From contig NW_003314262.1 of the NCBI RefSeq assembly GCF_000143415.4, positions 1,105,960-1,169,959 on the forward strand: DNA of 64,000 nucleotides. The letters run 5' to 3'. Positions within the stretch are counted from its first letter, which is position 1, and each line of letters begins with the position of its first letter. This DNA is from Selaginella moellendorffii (taxonomy: Eukaryota > Streptophyta > Lycopodiopsida > Selaginellales > Selaginellaceae). Positions 11,801-21,714 of this stretch are shown piece by piece. A model generated the notes under the pieces. The model saw nothing but the letters and a program-made list of their open reading frames with translations, was not told the DNA's origin and searched no databases. Both the position numbers and the translations under genes were made by a program.

Positions 11801-12123
11801 AGTGGTCATAAAAAGCGAAAGCACGTTGGACAATCGTCGGGATCAGAGGCGTTTGATTCGAAAAGGAAGAAGGGCAATGAAAAGATGATAGGTAATGCCT
11901 CGCGGTTATGGCGTGTGTGCTCATGCCATTCATTGCAGATCAAGGGCTGAGTGAAAGCAGCCAGTCACCACCTCCTGACTCAGATTCCTATGGCAAACTC
12001 CCCTTCCCCAATCTCAATGGAGAGGTACAATGGATGAGGGATGCTTTTCAAGTCAGGGCCACGTTTTTCTCATCTCGTCATCTTCGAAGGGTGCAAGAAC
12101 GTGCAGAAACCATGTTAAGATAG
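8830..12123 (+). CDS. ParB/sulfiredoxin-like motif protein of the palindrome block (gapped, two in-frame stops)
   Basis: An exon begins at 8830 after an acceptor (TTCTGAACAG). The frame runs past TAA 9442-9444 and TAG 10414-10416 to the gap at 11058. A 36-nt GTAAG...AATAG unit at 9441-9476 would remove the TAA in frame; the TAG has only a weak 57-nt intron option. The N-terminal part ends in a basic KQKRVVKLKP/APKKKL tract. Next comes TIDVSRIDIQ...NIRFYAVSGQHSSLAMQEI, which resembles the GxHR..A box of ParB-like folds. After the gap, exons 11158-11433, 11484-11570, 11609-11698, 11748-11891 and 11939-12123 join in one frame, giving a Lys/Ser-rich tail (GHKKRKHVG, DSKRKKG) likely to direct it to the nucleus. 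The first exon is unknown; an ATG at 8588-8590 lies directly before a GTAAGT donor. It may be a decayed gene or need readthrough. The family call is tentative. Confidence 0.5.
10009..10062 (+). other. Intron with palindrome (54 nt, phase 0)
   Basis: The ends are GCAG|GTAAGC and CCATTGCAG|GAA. The palindrome (10029-10053) ends 9 nt before the exon. The length is a multiple of three with no stop, so retention would add 18 residues. The splice-site match to the other introns favours removal. Confidence 0.65.
11058..11157. other. Assembly gap (100 N)
   Basis: A run of exactly 100 N interrupts the ParB-like gene. That is the usual placeholder for a gap of unknown size, and the reading frame differs on the two sides, so the missing length cannot be judged. 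Confidence 0.99.
11571..11608 (+). other. 38-nt palindrome intron (phase 1)
   Basis: CACAAG|GTAAGG opens the unit and GATTATAG closes it. Between them is almost only the palindrome (11576-11597). Removal is required: with 38 nt retained the frame shifts, while splicing gives SSQPAQ-D-RCEYSDTR and an open frame onward. It is very short for a plant intron. Confidence 0.75.
11699..11747 (+). other. 49-nt palindrome intron (phase 1)
   Basis: It runs from GGAG|GTACAA to CCTTGCAG|GAGAC, with the palindrome at 11716-11739 and 8 nt to the exon. Splicing joins SNRKKG to GDTSSKAK and keeps the frame open; retention does not. Confidence 0.8.
11892..11938 (+). other. 47-nt palindrome intron (phase 1)
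   Basis: It runs from GATAG|GTAATG to CATTGCAG|ATCAAG, with the palindrome at 11907-11930 and 8 nt to the exon. Splicing joins GNEKMI to DQGLSESSQ and leads to the stop at 12121-12123. The layout matches 11699-11747. Confidence 0.8.
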
Positions 12124-12165
12124 TCAGGTGAGAATACGGTCCTAGGTCACACACTAAAACAGGCT

Positions 12166-14246
12166 ATGGATGTCTTGTATTTTGAGATGGAGACTCGGCC
12201 AAATGATTTTCCCAAGATGGTCCTGGAAGAACAAGCCATCCAGCCTGAGCAGCCTATGGAAGAAATGCAGGAGGGGGATGAGGAGCCAGAGAAAGATAAT
12301 GAGCAGGAAGAGCAGAAGGACGAAGAGGAGGACGAAGAAGAGGAGGACAAAGAGGACTTGGATGGTCCTCACAATGGTGACGATCACAATAACGACGACA
12401 ACGATGATGACAACGATAGCCAGCCTGAGGTGGCCAAAGAGCAGCGGAGGAAGGTCATACAAAACAAACCATCAGGTAAATAATAGTTCATCCATTCCTA
12501 ACCTTTTACCATTTCTAACATTATCCATGTAGGTCGCAGAGCAAATGGTAAATAGAGATTATTCAGTTGAATTAAGATACAAACTCTAGCCTTTAGTATC
12601 GAGGAAGGATAGTGCCAAGCAAGGGTCGAAACGTATGTCCAATCCTTCAGAATCAGCAGTGCGCCCAAGTGATATCTGTCCTAGTTCCTCAATAGCAGTT
12701 GATGGTAAATATAGTATAGTCGATTTAATGTGCTAATGAGTTTGTTTTTAGTAGCACGGGAGGATACCATCTCAATCGAAGGGAGATATTTGGACATGCA
12801 TATGGATCCGCCAGTGGACTCTACTTGCTTGCAAGAGTCATCAGAGCTGGTGGAGGCTACTATCCATATCAACACCAAGCAAGCTGACCACGCTCCACTT
12901 GATGCTGCCCATACCACAGAGTCAATCTTGTCCACGTATCCAACTGACAGTGACCAGGCGCCATTGGACCCGCATGAGGCTGCCCCAGCCACCGAGCCGG
13001 TCGTATCCTCATTTCCAATGGACTCAATGTGTGCCCAATCGTCTGACTACGCACCGTTGGAACCTCCCTACACCGCCCCTGCTGCCTGTTCGGTCATGTC
13101 CACTTTGCCAACGGAGGCACCAGCTGAAATGGCGTGTGATCACACGCCATCGGAACCATCCCATGCCACAGTTGAGCCAGTTGTACCAGAGTCTACAGCT
13201 GAAATGGCATGTGCCCACATGCCATCGGATGCGATTGACCCCACATTGCAGAGGAGAGTATTTCCGCCCTTCACGTTTCCTCGACCAAAACCCTCTCAAC
13301 GACCATCGGGAGCACCATTCGCTAATATTGTAGATGGTAAAATTGACTTGTACCATTTTTTATGTTGACGCATTTCATTTCAGAGTCACGGAGAAGGTAC
13401 TGTATCGTTTTTGATCTAAACGGTGTCATTTTCTCCCATGAGCGTGGCTCGTCCTCGAATGTCACTGCACCCTCCAAAGCTTGCGGTCGCAAGTTGGTCA
13501 AAAGAGACAGATTCACATTAATCACACGGGAGAAACTGTGGGATCTAATAATGACCATGCGACACTTAAAACAGAGGGCCGGGTTCAATTTGCAATTGGG
13601 AGTTTGGACATCCATGATGCGCCACAATGCATTAACGTTGCTACAGATGATGCATGATCAGACGCGAGTAATATTACCATTTGACTTTCTCCTAACGCAG
13701 GAGGATTGCTTGACTATAGTCCATGTGAGGGGTAGCAAGCCCATCTTCGTCAAGCCAGAGGCTGTAGTGATGAACCGGACTGCTAGGTCAAGTGAAATCC
13801 TCATCATCGATGACTCGCAGATTAAAACTGCAGCGAACACACACACATATGCAGTGCACCCCATCTCTTGCAGTATGAAAACTAGGGAGAAGAAACCGTA
13901 TGTTCTGGGGGACCTTGCAAAACGGCTTGGAGTGATGGTGATAGAGAACCGGCCAGTCCAGGAGGTGGCTGCAGAAATCAACCAAATGGCAGATGGAATG
14001 GTATATCAGAAGCCATTTGATCAGACAGACACCAGTCATCATTTATGGCATGTATATTGTCTAGCCAAGCACTATCCGCATCTCCATAATCTGCTCAACC
14101 GGATGGGTTCTTTGACCACTGAACATGAGCGTGGACGTATTAGAGAAGAGATGGCATTACTATTGGGTTTAAATCCTGATAGTGTGGAGAGTGATGAAAT
14201 TCCAAGATTATTGTATAGGCGTTGGAGGCAAAAAATAACAGTCTGA
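12166..14246 (+). CDS. Acidic protein with C-terminal FCP1/HAD-like domain (626 aa, five exons)
   Basis: Exons 12166-12475, 12533-12547 (15 nt), 12597-12704, 12752-13336 and 13384-14246 join to 627 codons with no stop. All four introns are 47-57 nt and phase 1. The N-terminus is highly acidic (EEDEEEEDKEDLD, DDNDDDND). A Ser/Pro/Thr-rich middle follows, with repeats such as TAPAEMACDHTPSE and STAEMACAHMPSD, each encoded across a palindrome. The C-terminal ~285 residues read YCIVFDLNGVIF, GVWTSMM, KPEAV and ILIIDDS, the order of HAD/FCP1 motifs I, II, III. Motif I is DLNG rather than DLDG; plant FCP1-like proteins with DLNG are known, so activity is uncertain. It lies just downstream of the ParB-like gene and shares its intron style. 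It may be a captured host phosphatase domain or an element protein. Role unknown. Confidence 0.7.
13129..13150 (+). repeat. Perfect 22-bp palindrome inside coding sequence
   Basis: Arms ATGGCGTG and CACGCCAT flank TGATCA; the whole 22 bp is self-complementary. It is read in frame as MACDHTPS within the acidic/HAD gene. The central TGATCA differs from the GGCC-like centre of most copies. Confidence 0.9.
13204..13225 (+). repeat. Second in-frame palindrome in the same exon
   Basis: Arms ATGGCATG and CATGCCAT surround TGCCCA. It is read in frame as MACAHMPS. Flanks (GCTGAA before, CGGA after) match those of the copy at 13129, so the two arose by local duplication or by insertion at the same short target. 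Confidence 0.9.
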
Positions 14247-14689
14247 GATGGCATGTATTTATTTTAAAATGTAACTTATTATGGCATGGGGTTCTATGCC
14301 ATTGTATTAATATTAAAAGACAATTCTTTGAGAGGATTTGCATTATACTAGAAGTGTTACAGCATGTTATTGGAAGTCTACGAAGTTGTTTTATTAATAA
14401 GGGGAAAGTAAAGATTGAATGGGGACTTGGGCTCCACCTAGACTCGGAGCAACTGAGCCAATATTAAAAGGATGGAAAGAAATTGGACGACGATGATAAG
14501 GAGAAGAGAGAGGTGAAGTAGTGGCAGGGGGAGGAGAAGTGATTGAGTAGACATTTCCTTGTTTAAAATAAAATGGCATGTGCCTCAATGCAGTTGAATT
14601 TTGTTATATTTATATACTATATAAAGGTTTGGAAACCTTATTTTACAAGTGGGATAATGACAATTCCCACTTTAACGAAATAGAGCTTT

Positions 14690-16055
14690 CCTCCTCCTTT
14701 CCCCAGTTTGGGACTTCGAGACAATGTTTCGAAACACCGTGGCCCTACGCGAGCCCCATAAGTACTCTCCCCACCTTCCACCTTTAAGTGCTATAGCCAT
14801 GGGCTTAGAGCGAGGGTCCGTTGAGCCACGCCAAGTATCCAACTAGGTAGTGCCACCCACATTTGGACTGGGAGCATCGGCCATTCAATCTCCTGGAGGA
14901 ACTAGAGCTGGCTCTTCAATACTTCACTAAATTACCCTGCTTGTTGGTCGGTATTCACTCTAGCCTTGGACTTCCCAATAGTTATCCCATTACCCAACAT
15001 CTGGGTATAGCCTTCATGGGCCAAACTCTCAACCTTTCAAGTCAAAGTTTTTAGTCCAAACGTGTTATATTCGTTTGGCTTTCGCTTCGGCCACTACCAC
15101 GTGGCACCCTTTTGGTTCCACTTTGGGGCTTAGGGATTTGTGTCTCACAACTCCACCACCCATAAATGAAGTTCAATGTCCTTATTGAACAATAAACTAT
15201 TTTATCAAGTAATACCAACAAATATTACCCTTCCTATCATTGGCACCTAGCCAATATTCGTCAAGGGTTGGACACCAAAAGCTCACCCTGCCTTGTTCAT
15301 CCTCTAAGGAGCATAGTCTCTTCAACATAGAGACTCTATTGACCACTTGTGGTGGTTCTTTCCTTTTTATTGGTTTAGCTCTCGCTAAACCTATTAGAGA
15401 CACCTTCTCGATCTCAATCCCACTACTCCTCCTCGAGTAATTTTAACTTCCATCGATATAACCATTCCTCTTTAGAACTTTTAGTCTTGACTTCTTGAAG
15501 TCAATTTACTAGGTGTCTCCGACACCTTTCATTGCACATATTGTGCAAACTCCACTTCCCCATCCTAGGAAGTTCTCTACTTGAGGGCACCATCATCTTC
15601 TTTCCTATTTTGTGCCACCTTTGGCACTAAGTTCCAATTATCCTAATTCATGCTAGGGCTGTCCACAACCCTATCAACCTTACTTTCAAGTTCACACCTG
15701 AACTGTAGTGGAGAGCCATGTCTTCCCAACTTGCTACTCCTCAAGGATAGGCCCACTCCGAGGACTTTCCAATGCTAACACTAGTGGTGATATACTTCAA
15801 CACCAATAAAAGTCAGACTAAGGAACAGCTTTGATACCAAGTCGTAAGCGATTAATTTTTCCATTCTACTTTAGTCACTTAACCATACTTCCAACCACTT
15901 GGAGAAGTCTCATTCACAACCTCCATAAGTCCTATTCCAAACTTGGGCATACTAGCCCCGAGAAGGGCATCCCTACCACTCAACCTTTGCACTTGGCCCA
16001 AGTGCTCCACATGTCCGATCCCATGACTGACACCCAAAGGTACCACTGACATATT
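14690..16055 (+). repeat. LTR-type repeat family, left arm of a large inverted pair
   Basis: Sequence from about 14690 to 16055 reappears in inverted order between about 16725 and 18540. Paired landmarks are 14825-15010 with 18240-18400, 15480-15660 with 17280-17520, and 15850-16050 with 16725-16960. Divergence is high, with many small insertions. No intact retrotransposon frame is visible. The 72-codon open frame near 15831 is not considered real. Confidence 0.6.
15828..15839 (-). other. Primer-binding-site-like motif (initiator Met tRNA type)
   Basis: The minus strand reads TGGTATCAAAGC, one base from the common plant retrotransposon primer site TGGTATCAGAGC complementary to initiator tRNA-Met. 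It supports reading this repeat family as a minus-strand LTR retroelement whose LTR lies at higher coordinates. A degenerate form is at about 1210-1225. Confidence 0.45.
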
Positions 16056-16289
16056 GGCCGAATATTGGCAAATTGGAAAGGAAAAATTTGTGGCTTACAC
16101 CTGCTTGTCGGTCCGCATTCACTCTAGCCTTGGACTTCCCAGTGGTTATCTGGGTACAGCTTTCCTGGGCCAAATTGGCCTTTCCTGGCCAAACTGGCTC
16201 TACTAGAGTCCTCCCCCCTTACTATACTTTTGGAGCTCACCAAACCCCCCTAGGGTCCGGAAGACGAACACTTTGGGCTTTCACCCTCT

Positions 16290-16450
16290 CAGACTCGGAC
16301 TCGGACTTGAACTCGGACTCGGACTCGGGCTTGGGCTTGGGCTCGGTCTCGGCCTCAGCCTCGGTCTCGGTCTCAGTCCCGATCTCGATTTCAGTCTCGA
16401 CTTCAGACTCCATCTCGGGTCCTTCTCAGACTCTGTCTCGGGTCCATCTC
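16290..16450 (+). repeat. CTCGGA-type hexamer minisatellite
   Basis: Units such as CTCGGA, CTCGGG, TTGGGC and CTCGGT run in tandem, then change to CATCTCGGGTCC-like units. The same array, reversed and much longer, is at about 63285-63890, and a short one is at 18000-18185. Open frames over it (Ser-Asp or Gly-Leu dipeptides) are repeat translations. Confidence 0.8.
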
Positions 16451-16724
16451 AGACTCTTCCATGTGTCATGTGTCGGTCCGTCTCTTTTGTAGAGACTCAC
16501 TTATTGCTCACTTCATGTTTGTTCCTCAAGCACTTCATTAGGAGTTCCACTCCCACTCTCAACCTTTCAAGTTAGAGCTTTTAGTCTAAACATGTTATGC
16601 TCGTTTGGCTTTCTCTTTGGCTACTACCACATGGCACCCTTTTGGCTCCACTTTAGGGCTTAAGGATTTGTGTCTCATAGTGACCTCTCGGAAAGTCCAA
16701 ATTCAGGACCTTACACATTGGTAT

Positions 16725-18540
16725 GACAAAAGTGAATGGGCATGACCTTAGCGTAGCAAACTGATATGTCGATAATACTTTTGGGTGTTGGTAATGGGAT
16801 CAGACATATGGAGCACTTGAACCAAGTGCAAAGGTTGAGTGGCATGGATGCCATTTTCGGGGATAGCATATCCCCAAGTCTAGAATAGGACTTATGGAGA
16901 TTATGAGTGAGATTCCCCCAAAAAGTTGGAGGTGTGGTTAAATGACTAAAGTAGATAGAGCCCATAATAAAAAATGCTAAAGAGACTTACTAGGGGTGAA
17001 CACCCCTTGGACTCAGCAAAGCAAAGCCTTTGATATGGAATCGAAAGAATACCTCGAAGGTGGAGGTAGTGATCCTATGTTGCTTGGTGTAACAATCAAA
17101 GGATAGCAACAAAAGATAAATGGCCAAGAATAATCCATAGAAATCATTAGAAGGAATCCAAATGGCAAAGTTAGGAATACTTAGGTGTTGAATGTTAATG
17201 AATTGTGGAAAAAGAAATATATTTTTAAAGATGAATTTTCAAATGTTTTAATTTGGCGAAAGGGAAAACTCTTAGGGAGGGAGTGGCAAGGTAACCAAAT
17301 GATAGGGCTATGGACAACCCTAATACAAATTATAGATAAATGGAACTTAATGCCAAGGGTGGCACGAAATATAAGAGAGGATGATAGTGCCCTTAAGTAA
17401 AGAACTTCTTAGGATAGGGAAGTGGAGTTTATACAATAAATGTAATATAAGATGTCAGAGATATTTAGGAAATTGACTTTGAAAAGTCAAAATTAAAAGT
17501 TCTAAAGTGTGATAATTATATTGATAAAAGTTGAGACTACTCGGGAATGAGTTGTTGGATTGAGATAGAGAAGGTGTCTTTAATAGCAAAGACTAAACAA
17601 ATATAGACATATGATCAAATGAGTTTCTAAATTAAAGAGACTATACTCATTAGAGAATGGGCAAAGCATGGTGAGCCTTTGGTGTTGAACTAATGATAAA
17701 TATTAGTTACATGCCAAGGATGAAAAAGGGTAATCCATAGTGGGGTTACTTTATTAAATGGTTTATCATTTGATGAGGACATCAAACTTTGTTTATGGGT
17801 GGTGGCATTGTGGAACACAAATCTCTAAGCCTCAAAGTGAAGCCAAAAGCGTGCCATGTGGTAGTAGCTGAGGCAGAAGCCAAATGAATATAACACATTT
17901 GGACTAAAAACTCCAACTTGAAAGTCAAGAGTGGGAGTGGAACTCCCAAATGAAGTGATCGAAGGCCGAGAACGAAATGAGCAACAACTGAGTCTCCAGA
18001 AAAAGGGATCCGAAATGGAGTCTGAGATGGAGTTTGAGATAAACCTAAGATAGAGTCCAAGATAGACCCAAAATAGAGTTCGAGATGGACCTGAGATGGT
18101 GTCCAAGATGAAATTTGATATGGAGTCCGAGATGGACCTAAGACGGAAACCGAGATGGAGTCTGAGATGGACCTGAGATAAAGATAGAGACCGAGACCGA
18201 GAATATACCCTTGTATTTGGTAATGATATAAACACTGAGGAGTCCAATGCTAGAGTGAATATAGACAAACAAGCAGGGTAGCTTGGTGAATTGTTCAAGA
18301 GCCGGCTCTACCTTCTCTAGGGGATCGAATGGTCGATGCTTTTAATCCAAGTGTGGGTGGCACTACCTACTTGGATACTTGGTATGGCTCAATAGAATCT
18401 CACTCTAGCCACATAATTAGGGCACCCAAAGGCAAAAGGTGGGGAGAGTACCCATAAGGCTTGCATAAAGTTGTAATGTTTTCAAATATTGTCCTAAAGT
18501 CCTAGATTGAGGAAAGGAAGAGGAGAAATCCTCTTGTGTG
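16725..18540 (-). repeat. LTR-type repeat family, right arm of the inverted pair
   Basis: This is the inverted partner of 14690-16055. It also holds the segment CTCTAAGCCTCAAAGTGAAG...GGAGTGGAACTCCC (17810-17960) and a GAGATGGAGTCC-type array (18000-18185). The same segment is at 63055-63210. A further partial copy of the inner part is at 18795-19085. Confidence 0.6.
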
Positions 18541-18794
18541 GTGACTAAAGATGCAACCATATGGCAAGGAAGTTCTAGAGATCAGTGGGATGTAATGGTT
18601 CGGCCTTCAAACCTTGACTCAGTGGTAGTGTTAGTGAACACATCTGTGGATAGAAAGGGATTTGGTGGGGACCGAAAGAGGATATTAAGGAAGGTTATTC
18701 CCTATGTTTAAGGGCATCCTAAAAATGCTAAGAAGTGGATTTGGGATGATCATTTATGGATAGATGGCCTAGTCTTTGAAAGACAGGACTGTGA

Positions 18795-19085
18795 TGTAAA
18801 TTGTGTTGGATCACCAGTGTAACAAAGGTGAATGGGCATGGCCTTAGTGTAACGCACTGATATGTCAGTAGTATCTTTGGGCATTGGTTATGGGATCAGA
18901 TATGTGGAGCACTTGAACCAAGTGCAAAGGTTAAGTGGCATAGATGTTATTTTTAGGGTTAGCAAGTCCCTAAATCCAAAATAAGATTTATGGAGATTGT
19001 GAGTGAGACTTTTCCAAGTAATCAAAGGTGTGGTTAAGTGACTAAAGTAGAATGAAAAACTTAGTCGCTTACAATTATATGTTTT
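18795..19085 (-). repeat. Third partial copy of the LTR-type repeat
   Basis: The stretch from AAAGGTGAATGGGCATGGCC to the CTTAGTCGCTTAC end resembles 16725-16960 and the reverse complement of 15840-16055. It has no coding content. Confidence 0.6.
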
Positions 19086-21659
19086 TATTCCTTCAGTTCT
19101 TAGTTGTACTCTTAAAAGTTACCCTGTGCTCTAGTTTCTTCATTCCTTGGCTATATACTTAGGAGTTTTACTCCATCCCTTCATTCAAATATTCACTCCT
19201 CAGATCAACCTTGGTAAACATTCAAGCTTCACTAAGCTTATTGAATATATCATTCATATGTGGTATCAACATTTTATCCTTCACTATGGTAGTCAATAGA
19301 TATCCACATTGAATTATTCTTATTCTTCAAGAGCAAGATTGACATACCAAATATAAACTTACTTGGCTAAATAAATCCAAACTTAAATAACACTTTGACT
19401 TATTATTGAATTTTATGTTGTTGAAATGGATGTTGATAGATCAATTTTATCCTAACTCCAGTATAAGCTCATGTTTCACACCTTGTAATAGAGGCAACAA
19501 ATAAGGAGGTTCAGATGGAAAGACATTAACAAACTTTTGAGTACATCCCACATTATTGCTTCTCCCCCACATGTGTTTTAGTCCTTGTAACTTGAAAGTG
19601 TCTTTCCATTATGAAAAGCTTACTGCAAATATATAATGGAGAGCATAACAACTTAAATGTTGCATGCTTAGATCACATTTGATAGACCCATCTCTTAGAC
19701 TTTTGTTATCCTCAATGTAAGCATGCTTACATGTAGTATTTGAGCAAGAAGAGTAAAGTTGTTTTTAGATCTTTATTGATAGGTGTTGCAATCCAACCAA
19801 GTGACATTTGTGCATCATGAAACAACACTTCAGAAAATTAGGAAAAGTTGATAAAAAACAATTAAATGACAAGAATTTCTCATATTTGATCCAATATTAT
19901 TGTAAGAAGATGATATAATCTCTTTGATATTTGTTTGAATTTGCATCAATATATGTCCTTATATAAATTTATAGAGTCAAATTATGTTTAACATCTTGAT
20001 TTTTTAATTACATCTTGATAACACCTGAGCATCATCTTAATGTCAACATATTAATCAACATCTTGATACAAATAAGCTTATTATGCTTCTCTTTTTTCAT
20101 AAGAATATTATTTTAAATTTTATGATCATATGGAGTTATTTCTTCAGGATTATTTATATTCAAAGGTCAAAGCATACTATCAAACAGATAGTAACAACAA
20201 AAAATTAGAAGTATATATTATTATTAGTATTATCATATCATATCTAAAACAGGTCATAGATACATACATATAAATCAGCATAATGGAAGGAAGATTTTCA
20301 ATATAGTAATAAGTACCAACTTTCTGCCAAAATGATAGATGTGTGAATTGTAATATAACATGATCTCACAAGTTAACTGGTAGTGTAAACTTTAATAGTA
20401 CATATAAAAGTATAGTTACAGATATAGTTCATATATATAATGTGTCGATTGTATTAGGATGGAAGTTGGGAAAAGTTCTTACTCTTTTCAAAATAAACTT
20501 CTTGTCATCCAGGTTATCTTAAGAGATGCTTAAAAAAGAAATCAATTTTGATTGATTAGCTTGCCAAAAGATAATCACTATAAGTCAATCAAATCAAGTC
20601 AACAAAATGTGTTAGAAAAACACTTTCTTTTGTTTAATTTCCAAATATTTGAAGTAATAATATATTATAAGTAACAAGTGTGAAATATACAAAATATAAA
20701 GATTTATTTGTAAATTTGACATTAATATCCTATCACATCAGTACTTCTCACAGTCTATCCCAGTGAATTGATGTTTTTTATTAAGTGACTCTAATCTTAC
20801 TCAGCTTCTAAATTACCTGTTTTTCTCTGTTATTTTAATTAAATTTTAAAATTTTTTTTTATCATTGTAATAGAGTTAATATTTGTAGTCAAGAATTTTA
20901 TTTATATTAATAAAAGAGTTTATATTTTATGATCAAGTAAATAGTTCTCTTTTTTTTTAATTCTTCAAGGTGGAGTTTTTTAGTTCATGATTCATACATT
21001 AGTTTTCTCCTTTTGCATATTGTCAACAAAAGTAGATAAAAATTTAATAATACTAAAACTACTAATGTTAGCCCTCTTATAAAGATTTCGTTTATCCTTA
21101 CCTTCATGAAAATTTTATATGGCTAAATCTTCGAAATCATACTAATTTAATTAACTATAAATATTTAATATAATAGAAGAGAAAATATTGGGCCAAGCAT
21201 GGAAATTCCACTCCAAAAGCAAGCAATACAAATTTGCCACTGTTACCACATAGTTTAAAAATCAAAGCTCAAAACACACCATCCATTTAACACTGTATAT
21301 CCAGTACAAAGTCTGGTACCCAACATTTGCCGGGCGATACAGACAACTAGTCTATTGACATTCTTTTGGTGCTCAAATGCTTCCTCTGATTTCGCATTCT
21401 TGTTCCTGGCACAAATGAATGAACGACGATGTCAGGAATGTTGAAGAAAAGTATTCTGTCCTAACAAAGGGTAGCAGATTAGAAAATGATGCTACTCACA
21501 AACATGCGAAGAACTTTGAAAACAATTTGGCCAGTTAAGCGACTTTGGATTTGCACACAGCCACCACCTGTAACATTCCGGCAGGAGTGGTAAAAGAATT
21601 TTATATCCCTTTCAAGCCAAGAACATGCAACTAGCTACTAAGCACTCACCGCTCACCCA
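19086..21659. other. AT-rich intergenic DNA, no gene recognised
   Basis: Very AT-rich with no convincing open frame. About 19100-19195 resembles 61190-61310 (shared TTCCTTGGCT and TTAGGAGTTT tracts), so it holds repeat debris. From about 21300 composition rises toward that of the gene island; this is probably the 3' flank of the carrier gene. Confidence 0.5.
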
Positions 21660-21714
21660 GTGATCCTCGTCACCTTCTCAACGTCCGGGTATCGTCCTCC
21701 CGCATTTACCACCG

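Larger units (their letters stand above)
1483..14595. repeat. Cluster of about 28 dispersed 22-24 bp palindromes (ATGGCRTG-N6-CAYGCCAT)
   Basis: Approximate copies: 1483-1507, 1801-1822, 1888-1911, 2299-2320, 2407-2432, 2488-2511, 2648-2671, 2794-2816, 4136-4158, 4193-4217, 5477-5500, 5546-5569, 5643-5667, 6257-6282, 6331-6353, 7188-7211, 7265-7287, 8615-8638, 8692-8715, 8752-8775, 10029-10053, 11576-11597, 11716-11739, 11907-11930, 13129-13150, 13204-13225, 14281-14302, 14572-14595. The arms are ATGGCRTG and CAYGCCAT, often extended by A at the left and T at the right, with a centre most often GGCC-like. Copies vary independently by A/G and C/T changes, some in both arms together. They sit in introns, exons, flanks and intergenic DNA of this block. 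I noticed none after 14.6 kb. They could be miniature mobile elements, intron-forming units or protein-binding sites. Confidence 0.85.

Noticed and set aside
12154-12532. Hydrophobic or basic open frames in other frames of the acidic exon
   Set aside because: They are shadows of a Glu/Asp-rich coding sequence, which gives Ser/Phe or Arg/Thr-rich translations in other frames.
1483-14595. CRISPR array
   Set aside because: Spacing between palindromes is irregular, many copies are degenerate, the DNA is plant nuclear, and some copies lie in coding sequence.
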